A DNA stretch of 16,145 bases from contig JASHYW010000340.1 in the NCBI GenBank assembly GCA_030042885.1, positions 1 through 16,145 on the forward strand, written 5' to 3'. The position numbers and the translations under genes are program-made. Positions 1-6,727 of the stretch are shown piece by piece. This DNA comes from Streptosporangiaceae bacterium (GTDB lineage Bacteria; Actinomycetota; Actinomycetes; Streptosporangiales; Streptosporangiaceae). Position 1 is the first letter of the stretch, and the number at the start of each line of letters is the position of its first letter. Under the pieces are notes generated by a model that searched no databases, was not told where the DNA came from, and was given only the letters and a program-made list of their open reading frames with translations.

Positions 1-1
1 G

Positions 2-232
2 GGCGGCGTCAGCGCGGTCGGCGCGGCGGTGGCCAACGCGGTCCGGGACGCGCTCGGCCTGGCCGGCGGCGTCGGCCAGCTGCCGCTCACGCCAGCCAGG
101 GTCCGCGACCTGTGGGAGGCCCGCCATGACGGCCGAGGGTTACGTCAGCAAGACCGACCTGGTCGCCGCGCTCATCCGCGAGCTGGTCATCACCGGCAAG
201 CTCGCCGCGGGGGAGCAGCTGCGCCAGCGTGA
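2..232 (+). CDS. C-terminal end of a probable molybdopterin-binding (xanthine dehydrogenase/CO dehydrogenase-type) large subunit, partial
   Basis: This frame is open from the left edge and reads GGVSAVGAAVANAVRDALG, then LPLTPARVRDLWEA. The order small-residue stretch, NAV.DALG, LPLTP.RV resembles the last ~40 residues of xanthine dehydrogenase-family large subunits, which bind the Mo-cytosine dinucleotide cofactor and oxidise aromatic heterocycles, aldehydes or CO. The family usually ends soon after the RV..L/W segment. Here the frame runs on for ~35 Arg/Ala-rich residues to a stop at 230-232, inside the next gene. That tail looks like out-of-frame reading of the regulator, so a frameshift near position 120 or a natural late stop are both possible. 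The catalytic parts lie outside the window, so the assignment rests on a short C-terminal match. The close downstream regulator suggests an operon. Confidence 0.5.
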   Translation, partial: GGVSAVGAAVANAVRDALGLAGGVGQLPLTPARVRDLWEARHDGRGLRQQDRPGRRAHPRAGHHRQARRGGAAAPA

Positions 233-758
233 CCTGGCCCAGCGGTTCGGCGTCAGCCAGACCCCGGTCCGGGAGGCGATGCGACGGCTGGAATCGGAAG
301 GGCTGCTGGTCTGCGACACCCACCGGGGTTTCACCGTAGTCGCCCCCGACGAGGGCCGGCTAGAGGAGAACTTCCGGATTCGCGCGGCCCTTGAGTCGCT
401 GGGCGCGTCGCTGGCGGCCCGCAAGATCGACGCCGATGGCCTGGCCCGGCTGCGGGACCTGAACGACCAGGTGCGAGCACTGGCCGACGACGACCCGGAC
501 TATGCGGAACTCAACCGGGAGTTCCACTTCACCGTGTACGAGTATGCGCACAGCCCGCTGCTGCTGTCGCTGATGCGGCTGCTGTGGGCGTCGCTGCGCG
601 GCGGGCCCAGGGTGACGCGCAGCCATGCCGAGTCCGCCCGCCAGCACGACGAGATCCTCGCCGCGCTGGCTGCGGGGGACGCCGACCTCGCGTCGGCTCG
701 GACATACCAGCACATCATGGGCGCGGATCCGGTAAGAGATACCGAAACAGGCCCGTAG
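126..758 (+). CDS. GntR-family transcriptional regulator, FadR/FCD subfamily
   Basis: This 210-residue protein is a ligand-responsive DNA-binding repressor or activator. Residues ~8-72 form the GntR winged helix, with the typical run AAGEQLRQRDLAQRFGVSQ, then TPVREAMRRLESEGLL. Residues ~80-198 form the all-helical FCD effector domain. The usual FCD metal ligands can be placed at N130 (Asp in many relatives), H134, H174 and H196, so a metal-assisted carboxylate-type ligand is likely. The ATG at 126 is preceded by GGGAGG at 114-119 with a six-base gap. A later start would cut into the DNA-binding domain. It begins inside the out-of-frame end of the upstream partial gene, and the hydrolase follows after 21 bases. 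It probably controls this local catabolic operon; the ligand is unknown. Confidence 0.94.
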   Translation: MTAEGYVSKTDLVAALIRELVITGKLAAGEQLRQRDLAQRFGVSQTPVREAMRRLESEGLLVCDTHRGFTVVAPDEGRLEENFRIRAALESLGASLAARKIDADGLARLRDLNDQVRALADDDPDYAELNREFHFTVYEYAHSPLLLSLMRLLWASLRGGPRVTRSHAESARQHDEILAALAAGDADLASARTYQHIMGADPVRDTETGP

Positions 759-779
759 CCAGATCCGAAGGGAGCCGCC

Positions 780-1661
780 GTGCCAGCGATCGTGACCGAC
801 GACGGCGTGACGCTGCACGCCGAGGAGGCCGGGCAAGGCGTGCCGCTGCTGTTCGTCCACGAGTTCGCCGGCGACCACCGCAGCTGGGAGCCGCAGGTCC
901 GCCACTTCTCCGCGGCCTACCGCTGCATCACCTACGCTGCCCGTGGCTACCCGCCCTCGGACGTACCGACCGATCCGGGCGCCTACACCCAGGCGCGGGC
1001 GGTCTCGGACGCCGTCGCGGTCCTCGATGGTCTCGGCGCGGCCCGAGCGCACGTGGTGGGACTGTCCATGGGCGGCTTCACCGCGCTCCACCTGGTGCTG
1101 GCGCACCCGGACCGCGTCCTGACGGCGGTCGTGGCCGGAGCCGGGTACGGCGCCCAGCCCGAGCGCGCTGACGCATTCCGCGCCGAGTCCATGCTGACCG
1201 CGGCCGCGTTTGCCGCCGAGGGCGCGGCCAAGGTCGCCGAGCGATACGCGGTCGGCCCGGCCCGCGTCCAGTTCCAGAACAAGAACCCGCGCGGCTGGGC
1301 CGAATTCGCCGGGGCGCTGGCCGGGCATTCCTCGCTCGGCAGCGCGCTGACCATGCGCGGTGTCCAGGCCGCCCGGCCCTCGCTCTACGCGCTCACCGAC
1401 GAGCTGGCCAAGGTGCGCACCCCAGTCGTGGTGGTGGTGGGCGACGAGGACGAAGGCTGCCTGGAACCCGCGCTGATGCTCAAGCGCACCATTCCCACCT
1501 CCGGCCTGGCCGTCCTGCCGCGTACCGGCCACACCGCCAACCTGGAAGAACCCGACGTGTTCAACCGTGTCGTCGACCGTTTCCTGGCCACGGTGGCCCG
1601 CGGTGCCTGGCATCCCCGCGATCCCCGCTCGCTGTCGGAATCCACCATGGGCCTGCGCTGA
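780..1661 (+). CDS. alpha/beta hydrolase (enol-lactonase/esterase-like)
   Basis: This 293-residue cytosolic serine hydrolase shows the nucleophile elbow GLSMGG with Ser96, an acid in GDEDEG (D222 or D224), and the catalytic His251 in RTGHTANLEEP. The N-terminal FVHEFAGDHRSWEPQV segment supplies the oxyanion-hole region, with HEF where many relatives have HG. CITYAARGYPPSDVP is typical of the esterase/3-oxoadipate enol-lactonase/C-C hydrolase branch. The GTG start at 780 has AAGGGAG a few bases upstream and follows the GntR gene by 21 bases, indicating co-transcription. The substrate cannot be read from sequence. Its neighbours suggest ring-cleavage or lactone intermediates from a molybdenum-hydroxylase pathway. 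It could in principle supply the PcaD step missing from the pca cluster at 12.5-16 kb, but nothing here shows that. Confidence 0.93.
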   Translation: MPAIVTDDGVTLHAEEAGQGVPLLFVHEFAGDHRSWEPQVRHFSAAYRCITYAARGYPPSDVPTDPGAYTQARAVSDAVAVLDGLGAARAHVVGLSMGGFTALHLVLAHPDRVLTAVVAGAGYGAQPERADAFRAESMLTAAAFAAEGAAKVAERYAVGPARVQFQNKNPRGWAEFAGALAGHSSLGSALTMRGVQAARPSLYALTDELAKVRTPVVVVVGDEDEGCLEPALMLKRTIPTSGLAVLPRTGHTANLEEPDVFNRVVDRFLATVARGAWHPRDPRSLSESTMGLR

Positions 1662-1664
1662 CCT

Positions 1665-1684
1665 GCTGACCGGCCAGCGTCAGC
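1665..1684. terminator. Hairpin between convergent genes, possible bidirectional terminator
   Basis: GCTGAC (1665-1670) and GTCAGC (1679-1684) form a perfect six-base inverted repeat with an eight-base loop. It lies in the 29-base gap between the hydrolase stop (1661) and the aldo/keto reductase stop (1691). There is no T-run, as is common in high-GC actinobacteria, so the terminator call rests on position and symmetry only. Confidence 0.4.
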
Positions 1685-1690
1685 CGGACC

Positions 1691-2728
1691 TCAGCTGCCG
1701 CCCGGCAGGCTGCGGGAGCGCTGGTCTACGCCCAGTTCACCGTACGGATAGTCGACCGGGTGCGGGTCGCTGGCCGCGTCCAGCGCCGCGGTTTCGGCCG
1801 GGGTCAGGTGCAGGCCGGCCGCCCGCAGGTTGGTCTCGAGCTGGCCCAGCGTGCGGGCGCCGAGGATGGTCGAGCTGACCGCGGGCCGGTCGGTCACCCA
1901 CGCGAGCGCCACCTCGGCCATGGAGATGCCGCGGTCCCCGGCGATCTTCTGCACGGCGTCGATGACGTGCCACGTGCGGTCGGTGCCGCGCCGGTCGTAG
2001 GCTTCCATGCCGCGGTTCGGGTCCTCGCCGAGACGGGTCGCGCCGGACGGGCGCTGATCGCGCCGGTACTTGCCGGACAGCCAGCCGCCGCCGAGCGGGC
2101 TCCAGGGCAGCAGGCCCAGGCCCGCGTCGATCGAGGCCGGCGCGATCTCCCACTCGGTCTCCCGGGCCAGCAAGCTGTACTGCGGCTGGATCGTCACCGG
2201 TCCGGCCACGTTCAGGGCGCGGGCCAGGTACACGGCCTTGATCAGCTGCCAGCCGGTGAAGTTGGACAGCCCCCAGTAGCGGATCTTGCCTGCGCGCACG
2301 AACCCGTCGAGCGTCCGCAGGGTCTCCTCCAGCGGGGTCAGCGCGTCGAACGCGTGCACCTGGTACAGGTCCACCGCCTCCAGCCCCAGCCGGCGCAGCG
2401 AAGCGTCCAGCGCCCGGGTCAGATGGCGCGCGGACAGCCCGGAGCCGTTCGGCGAGTCATACCGCGAGGACCCGAAACGGCCCTTGGTGGCCAGCACCAC
2501 CGGCTCGGTGACGTCGGACGGGCGGCTGGCGAACCAGCGGCCGATGATCTCCTCCGACCTCCCGTCGCCGTACACGTCGGCCGTGTCCACCATCGTCCCG
2601 CCCGCCTCGACGAAGCGGTCGAGTTGCTGGTGTGCGCCGGCCTCATCGGTCTCGACGCCGAAGGTCATCGTGCCCAGGCACAGGCTCGACACCGCGCAGC
2701 CGCTGCCTCCCAGAGTCCGATAGTCCAT
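1691..2728 (-). CDS. Aldo/keto reductase
   Basis: This 345-residue NADPH-dependent (alpha/beta)8-barrel oxidoreductase reduces aldehydes or ketones in the cytosol. The catalytic tetrad can be placed at D48 (MVDTADVYG), Y53, K82 (LATKGRFG) and H125 (LYQVHAFD). Further family marks are GLSNFTGWQL, the QPQYSLLARETEWE strand and ILGARTLGQLETNL near the cofactor phosphate site. Length is normal for the AKR branch that includes YajO/Tas-like and auxin-induced proteins. The ATG at 2728 has no Shine-Dalgarno sequence. Instead a TAGCCT box sits six bases upstream, suggesting leaderless translation. It converges on the alpha/beta hydrolase. The physiological substrate is unknown. Confidence 0.96.
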   Translation of the reverse strand: MDYRTLGGSGCAVSSLCLGTMTFGVETDEAGAHQQLDRFVEAGGTMVDTADVYGDGRSEEIIGRWFASRPSDVTEPVVLATKGRFGSSRYDSPNGSGLSARHLTRALDASLRRLGLEAVDLYQVHAFDALTPLEETLRTLDGFVRAGKIRYWGLSNFTGWQLIKAVYLARALNVAGPVTIQPQYSLLARETEWEIAPASIDAGLGLLPWSPLGGGWLSGKYRRDQRPSGATRLGEDPNRGMEAYDRRGTDRTWHVIDAVQKIAGDRGISMAEVALAWVTDRPAVSSTILGARTLGQLETNLRAAGLHLTPAETAALDAASDPHPVDYPYGELGVDQRSRSLPGGS

Positions 2729-2734
2729 CTGGCC

Positions 2735-2740
2735 AGGCTA
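2735..2740 (-). promoter_or_regulatory. Predicted -10 box for the aldo/keto reductase (leaderless)
   Basis: Reading the minus strand, TAGCCT is followed by GGCCAG and then the ATG at 2728. A TANNNT box exactly six bases before the start codon, with no ribosome-binding site, is the usual layout of actinobacterial leaderless genes. No convincing -35 box was found; TTCGCC lies 16 bases upstream. This is inference from sequence only. Confidence 0.45.
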
Positions 2741-2788
2741 CTCAGCGTCGGCCCGCGGCGAAGTTCCGGGCCCGCCGTCATCCCCGCG

Positions 2789-3061
2789 GTGCCGGGCGGC
2801 ATCGCGGGGTGGCGGGTCGCCATCGTCGATGATGGGATCACCGCCGGGACAGCCGTCAGGGCCTGCTTCCAGCAGGTGCGCGACGACGGCGCGGTCCCGG
2901 TCGCCGTGGCTGCCTTGCTGTCGCTCGGCCAGGCCAGCGCCGGGATCCAAGCCATGTTGCCGATGCCCTATTACGCGGTCGGCACGATATCGAGCCAGGT
3001 ATGCCCCACTGGACAGTGCCCGCTGTGCGCCAGTGGCGTTGCGCTCAGGGACCCGGCGTAG
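2789..3061 (+). pseudogene. C-terminal fragment of an orotate-phosphoribosyltransferase-like gene
   Basis: This frame reads VPGGIAGWRVAIVDDGITAG, with the type I phosphoribosyltransferase PRPP-binding motif (hydrophobics, then VDD.ITAGTA) followed by VRACFQQVRDDGAVPVAVAA. It ends with CPLCASGVALRDPA and a stop at 3059-3061, like the Cys-containing tail of some orotate-PRTase-like proteins. About 90 residues remain. The N-terminal half of the fold, roughly the first 100 residues of a ~200-residue family, is missing, and the space before it is taken by the 5' end and promoter of the aldo/keto reductase. A GTG at 2789 could start translation, but no ribosome-binding site stands out. The last 17 bases overlap the convergent MFS gene. 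I read it as a 5'-truncated remnant; a short expressed protein cannot be excluded. Confidence 0.7.
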
Positions 3062-4484
3062 CGGCCAGCGTGCCGGCCGGCAGCCGCCGGGCGAGGACCA
3101 GCGCGGCCAGGCCCACGGCCGCTGCAGCGGCAAAGGCGGCCGTGATGCCGATCCGCAGGTCGCTGCCTGCGGCGGCTGCTACAGCCGCGCCGCCCACCCC
3201 GATGCCGATTGCGGTCCCGAGCACGTCGGCCAGGTTCAGGGACGCCGACGCCTGTCCCTCCTGCCCGGGCGTTGCCTTCTGCAGCATCATCAGCGAGAGC
3301 GGCGCGTACGCCAGCCCCATGCCCAGGCCCGCCACCGTCCAGGCCGCCAGGCCTTCGGCCACTGGGGTGCCCGGCTGCAGGACCAGGACCATCCCGGCGA
3401 TGCCCGCCAGGATGATCACCAGCCCGCAGCGCACCAGGCGGCGTCCATCTGAGGTTTCGCTCAGCCGGGCCTGCACCCAGGCGCCCGCTGTCCAGGCCAG
3501 CGTGGCGCCGGTCACCGCGATGCTGGCCACCACCGGGCTGCGATGGCGCACCGCGGTGATCGTCAACGGGACGTAGGCATCCGCGCCAAAGAACGTGAAC
3601 GTCAGCAGGCCCCGGAGGAGAATGGTGGCAGGCAGCCCCCGGCGGGCGGTCAGGGTGCCGGGCGGCACCAGCCGGACCAGCGCGGGCAACCCGGCGACGA
3701 CGCCGACTCCGATCAGGGCGAGGCCGGCCAGTACGCTGCCGGAGCCGGGCGCGAGCGTCAGGCCGGCCAGGAAGATCGCGGCGCCCGCCGCCGTGCGGAT
3801 GCCGTCGATGATCCGGTGCGCCGGCGCAGGCGCCGAGTCGGGCGGCCCCAGACGTATCAGCGCTGGCACGGCGATCGCCCCGGCCACTGCGACCACTGGC
3901 AGCAGGCCCAGGAACACCCACCGCCACCCGAACAGGCGCGCTACCTCGGCGCTGAGGGCCGGCCCGAGCAGCCCCGGCACGACCCACGCGGTCGACAGGA
4001 CCGCCATCATGCGTGCCCGGAGCACTCCGGGCAGGCTGCGGCCGATCGTCGCATAGGCCACCGAGGGCACCGCCCCGGCCCCGATGCCCTGCAGCACCCG
4101 GCCCGCGACCAGGACGCCCATCGACGGCGCCAAACCCGCCACGGCCAGCCCGGCGCCGAACAGCACCACTCCGGCCACGAACGGGACCGCGGGCCCGCGT
4201 CGGTCAGCCTCCCGGCCAGCGGCCACGATGCCGACCAGGCTGCCCAGCATGAAGGCGCTGAACACCCAGCCGTACAGCCGCAGCCCGCCCAGATCTCGGG
4301 CGACCACCGGCATCACCGTCACCACCGCCAGCGCCTCGGACGCCACGAAGGTGGTGGTCAGGACCAGGCCCACGGTGAGCGCGCGCCGCTGCGGCGCCCA
4401 CAGCCCGGGCACCCGGCTCTCGGCCGCCGGCCCGTCCTTCGGTCTCCGCGCACCGATGCGTTTGCGAGTGATCAGGAATCTCAA
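3045..4484 (-). CDS. MFS transporter, drug-efflux (DHA) type
   Basis: This 479-residue polytopic membrane protein probably exports a small molecule by proton antiport. Hydrophobic helices start at ~residue 35 (ALTVGLVLTTTFVASEALAV) and recur to ~470, giving at least 12 segments. LYGWVFSAFMLGSLVGIVAA, then GREADRRGP, is the motif-A region between TM2 and TM3, and GRVLQGIGAGAVPSVAYA matches TM4 of multidrug permeases. The C-terminus is Ala-rich (AAFAAAAAVGLAALVLA). The start is uncertain: TTG at 4484 gives the full length, while GTG at 4412 would remove 24 charged residues and still keep every helix; neither has a clear ribosome-binding site. It follows dodecin by 49 bases on the same strand and may share its transcript. 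Its end overlaps the phosphoribosyltransferase fragment by 17 bases. The substrate is unknown. Confidence 0.93.
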   Translation of the reverse strand: MRFLITRKRIGARRPKDGPAAESRVPGLWAPQRRALTVGLVLTTTFVASEALAVVTVMPVVARDLGGLRLYGWVFSAFMLGSLVGIVAAGREADRRGPAVPFVAGVVLFGAGLAVAGLAPSMGVLVAGRVLQGIGAGAVPSVAYATIGRSLPGVLRARMMAVLSTAWVVPGLLGPALSAEVARLFGWRWVFLGLLPVVAVAGAIAVPALIRLGPPDSAPAPAHRIIDGIRTAAGAAIFLAGLTLAPGSGSVLAGLALIGVGVVAGLPALVRLVPPGTLTARRGLPATILLRGLLTFTFFGADAYVPLTITAVRHRSPVVASIAVTGATLAWTAGAWVQARLSETSDGRRLVRCGLVIILAGIAGMVLVLQPGTPVAEGLAAWTVAGLGMGLAYAPLSLMMLQKATPGQEGQASASLNLADVLGTAIGIGVGGAAVAAAAGSDLRIGITAAFAAAAAVGLAALVLARRLPAGTLAATPGP

Positions 4485-4533
4485 CTGGTGTCAGTGAGGC
4501 CAGCGATCAAGGAGCAAGCAATGCATCTACTGA

Positions 4534-4752
4534 TCAGCCTGGCCGCTCATCGAGCCGGAAACCCACCTTCAAGGTGACCTGGAAGTGGCAGCGCCCGCCA
4601 TCCTCGATGCGGCCCCGCATTCCGGTGACCTCGAACCAGTCGAGGTTGTGCAGCGTCTTGGAGGCGCGGCCGATGGCGCCCCTGATGGCATCGTCGATGC
4701 CTTCAGTGGAAGAGCCGACGATCTCGCTGACGGAATAAACGTTTTCGGCCAT
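4534..4752 (-). CDS. Dodecin (flavin-storage protein)
   Basis: This 72-residue protein matches dodecin along its whole length: VYSVSEIVGSSTEGIDDAI, then RAS.TL..LDWFEV..MRG.I and the C-terminal FQVTLKVGFRLDE. Dodecins assemble into hollow dodecamers that bind flavins (FMN, FAD, riboflavin) and, in some species, CoA, buffering free flavin in the cytosol. W39, which stacks on the isoalloxazine ring, and Q58 in the FQVTLKV strand correspond to the known flavin-contact residues. The ATG at 4752 has an AAGGGA ribosome-binding site about seven bases upstream. The MFS gene lies 49 bases downstream on the same strand, but a functional link is not evident. Confidence 0.95.
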   Translation of the reverse strand: MAENVYSVSEIVGSSTEGIDDAIRGAIGRASKTLHNLDWFEVTGMRGRIEDGGRCHFQVTLKVGFRLDERPG

Positions 4753-4893
4753 CGATGATCCCTTCGACGTGGTGTCCCCTTGCTTAACTTAGCGACCTTT
4801 GAAGGTTGATAGCCGTTCCGCGGCAGCGGCACTACGGTCGGCGGGCCAGCTCGTCAGGGACATCGGGTTCGGAGTTCATGGGCGGACATTGCG

Positions 4894-4913
4894 GCCCGCG
4901 TAATCCCGCGGGC
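4894..4913. repeat. Perfect 7-bp GC inverted repeat with 6-base loop
   Basis: GCCCGCG (4894-4900) and CGCGGGC (4907-4913) flank TAATCC. No gene ends nearby on either strand, so termination of a known gene is unlikely. It could be an operator, an attenuator in the 5' leader of the dodecin or HNH transcript, or chance in GC-rich DNA. Confidence 0.5.
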
Positions 4914-5019
4914 TCCTCCTTGTGGCGGCGATCGCGAGACCATCTTAGCGGCGCGAAAAACGATCGAATATTCCAGCGTGTCGGACCGCGAGAATGTCAA
5001 AGGCACCTGTTAGAGTCCT

Positions 5020-5036
5020 GTATTAGAACATAATAC
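5020..5036. promoter_or_regulatory. AT-rich inverted repeat in the HNH gene promoter region
   Basis: GTATTA (5020-5025) and TAATAC (5031-5036) are perfect inverted copies around GAACA, inside the only clearly AT-rich patch of this part of the window. They lie about 75 bases before the HNH start. TAGAGT (5011-5016) or TAATAC could act as a -10 box. REP13E12-type genes in mycobacteria are known to be DNA-damage inducible, but a full actinobacterial LexA box (TCGAAC-N4-GTTCGA) is not present here, only an AGAAC half-site. Confidence 0.35.
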
Positions 5037-5108
5037 CTATTAGACAGAACGGACCACCCGGGAATGCGGTGGGCTAGGGCCAGCCGGAGAGGAGGTGAGA
5101 CAGCCGCC

Positions 5109-6671
5109 ATGACGGCCGTGATGGTTCCGGCGAACGCGGCCGAGGCGCTGGGGATGCTCCAGGCCGCGGGTACGTTCCTGGCCGACATGGACGCGCCCAG
5201 CATGTCCGCTGGAGCGCTGGCCGAGTGCCTGCGGGGCCTGGAGCAGGCCGACGCGGTGCAGGCCGCGGCGCGCGGCCGGATGCTGGCCGCCTTCGACACC
5301 CAGGACGGGCCGGTGGCCGACGGGCAGCGGACCACCCGGGCCTGGCTGGTGCACACCACCCGGGTGACCCGGGGGCAGGCCGCCGAGCACAAGGCGGTGC
5401 AGGCGCTGGCCCAGGGCCACGCCCCGCTGCTGGCCGGGCTGCGCGGCCAGGCGGTCACCAAGTCGGTGGCGCTGCAGCTGGCCAAGTGGACCGCCGCGAT
5501 CCCCGAGGAGTTCCGGGCCCAGGCGGAGGAGATCGTGGTGGCCGCGGCGCGGGCCGGGGCGGGGCTGCGCGAGCTGGCGGCGATCTGCGCCGAGATCCGG
5601 TACCGGACCGCCCCGCCGGACCCTGACGAGGACCCGCGGCTGGACCGGGCGCTGTTCCTGGACACCACCATGGACGGCGCCGGGGTGGTGCGCGGTGATC
5701 TGACGCCGGAGTGCGCGGCGATGGTGCGGGCGGTGCTGGATGCGCTGTCCGCCCCCTGCGGGGCCGGAGATCTGCGGACCCGGCCGCAGCGCTATCACGA
5801 CGCGCTGGCGGAGGCGATGCGCCGGCTGCTGGCCTCGGACCTGCTGCCGGCCCGGGCTGGGCAGCCGGTCAAGGCCCTGGTGCATGTGTCGTTCGCGGAC
5901 CTGTGCCAGATGGACGCCGATTCGGTGCTGCAGGACAAGTGGATCGAGGACTACCGGGCGCGGTGGGCGGCGCACCGGGCCGCCGCGTCGGCCGGCCCCG
6001 GCGACGGCGGCGCCTGGCTGGACGGGGACGACGCCCGGGCCGTGGTCTGCGACGCGATGATCGTCCCCGTGGTCACCGGCGACGTCGACCCCGGCGCGGT
6101 GGAGGAGCTGATCGGCCTGTGCGTGCAGTACGACCGGATCCGCGGCCACGCCAACGGCAGCACGGGCACGCCACAGGGCACCGTCAGCCCGGATGGCCGG
6201 GGCGGCGCGGGCGCTGGCAGCAGGCACGCTGAGGTGCTGGCCATGCTGGAGCACCAGATCCTGGCCGCGGTCCTGCAGGTCATGTCCGGGCCCGGCGGGG
6301 TGGCCTCGTTCCTGCGGCGCAACCTGCTGGGTAAGGGGCTGGGCGGGCCGTCGCTGCCGCTGGACGTCGGCCAGACCGACCAGATCCCGGCCCACCTACG
6401 GCGGCTGGTCGCGCTGCGCGATCAGGGCTGCCAGTTCCCCGGCGGCTGCGACCAGCCCGCGCCCGGGTGCGAGCCGCACCACGTGGTGCACCGGGCCGAC
6501 GGCGGCCGCACCAGCCTGACCAACCTGAAGGATTACTGCTGGTGGCACCATCACGTGGTGCTGCACGAGCTGGGCTGGGAACTGACCGTCCACCCCGACG
6601 GCACCAGCCAGGCCCGCAGCCCGGCCGGGAAGATCATCCGCAGCCACAGCCCGCCACCCCGCCCCGGGTAA
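5109..6671 (+). CDS. DUF222 and HNH endonuclease domain protein (13E12 repeat family)
   Basis: The 520-residue product has an N-terminal Ala-rich helical DUF222 region (~25-330), a variable Gly/Ser linker (~345-375) and a C-terminal HNH nuclease module (~430-490). The module shows C441 and C447, C454, the HH pair H457/H458 in PHHVVHRADGG, N472, then C477-WWHHH, the usual zinc and metal ligands of this family. These genes occur in several copies in many actinomycetes; the role is unclear and the mobile-element link is historical. The ATG at 5109 has a strong GGAGGTGA ten bases upstream. An in-frame ATG at 5064 lies before that site and adds an unlikely 15 residues; an ATG at 5121 is a weaker choice. 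The HNH ligands look intact, so it is probably an active nuclease. Confidence 0.93.
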   Translation: MTAVMVPANAAEALGMLQAAGTFLADMDAPSMSAGALAECLRGLEQADAVQAAARGRMLAAFDTQDGPVADGQRTTRAWLVHTTRVTRGQAAEHKAVQALAQGHAPLLAGLRGQAVTKSVALQLAKWTAAIPEEFRAQAEEIVVAAARAGAGLRELAAICAEIRYRTAPPDPDEDPRLDRALFLDTTMDGAGVVRGDLTPECAAMVRAVLDALSAPCGAGDLRTRPQRYHDALAEAMRRLLASDLLPARAGQPVKALVHVSFADLCQMDADSVLQDKWIEDYRARWAAHRAAASAGPGDGGAWLDGDDARAVVCDAMIVPVVTGDVDPGAVEELIGLCVQYDRIRGHANGSTGTPQGTVSPDGRGGAGAGSRHAEVLAMLEHQILAAVLQVMSGPGGVASFLRRNLLGKGLGGPSLPLDVGQTDQIPAHLRRLVALRDQGCQFPGGCDQPAPGCEPHHVVHRADGGRTSLTNLKDYCWWHHHVVLHELGWELTVHPDGTSQARSPAGKIIRSHSPPPRPG

Positions 6672-6680
6672 CCAGCCCCG

Positions 6681-6725
6681 CCCGGAAGATCCGGGCACTG
6701 GCATCCTTCCAGGAGCCTGGGGAAG
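6681..6725. terminator. Two tandem hairpins between convergent genes
   Basis: CCCGGA (6681-6686) and TCCGGG (6690-6695) form a perfect stem nine bases after the HNH stop. A second stem joins CTTCCAGG (6706-6713) to CCTGG...GAAG (6716-6725) with a two-base bulge, just before the YCII gene stop on the other strand. They fit a bidirectional terminator for the convergent pair, although no U-tract follows. Confidence 0.5.
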
Positions 6726-6727
6726 AG

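Larger units (their letters stand above)
4753..5108. other. Divergent intergenic region between dodecin and the HNH gene
   Basis: This 356-base stretch holds promoters for two diverging genes but no gene I can support. From left to right it contains a short symmetry ACCTT-TG-AAGGT (4795-4806), a perfect GC stem (4894-4913), an eight-base palindrome GAATATTC (4966-4973), and an AT-rich patch (~4995-5045) with an inverted repeat at 5020-5036. A 75-codon plus-strand frame at 4806-5033 has no recognisable content and overlaps these elements, so I left it out. The AT-rich patch stands out against the surrounding GC-rich DNA and probably holds the HNH gene promoter. Confidence 0.6.

Noticed and set aside
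360..1613. A 417-codon minus-strand frame over the regulator and hydrolase.
   Set aside because: It is Arg/Gly/His-rich shadow coding with no motifs, opposite two well-supported genes.
1760..3061. A 433-codon plus-strand open frame across the aldo/keto reductase gene.
   Set aside because: Its first ~340 codons are the complement of the reductase and carry no domain. Only the last ~90 codons, after the reductase, look like real (phosphoribosyltransferase) coding sequence.
4795..4806. ACCTT/AAGGT symmetry as a dodecin operator.
   Set aside because: Five-base arms alone are too weak, and no consensus or duplicate site supports it.
4806..5033. A 75-codon plus-strand ORF in the dodecin-HNH gap.
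   Set aside because: It has no ribosome-binding site or recognisable content and runs across palindromes and the AT-rich promoter patch.
5026..5050. AGAACA near the HNH gene as a LexA/SOS box.
   Set aside because: Only a half-site is present; the second half with correct spacing is missing.
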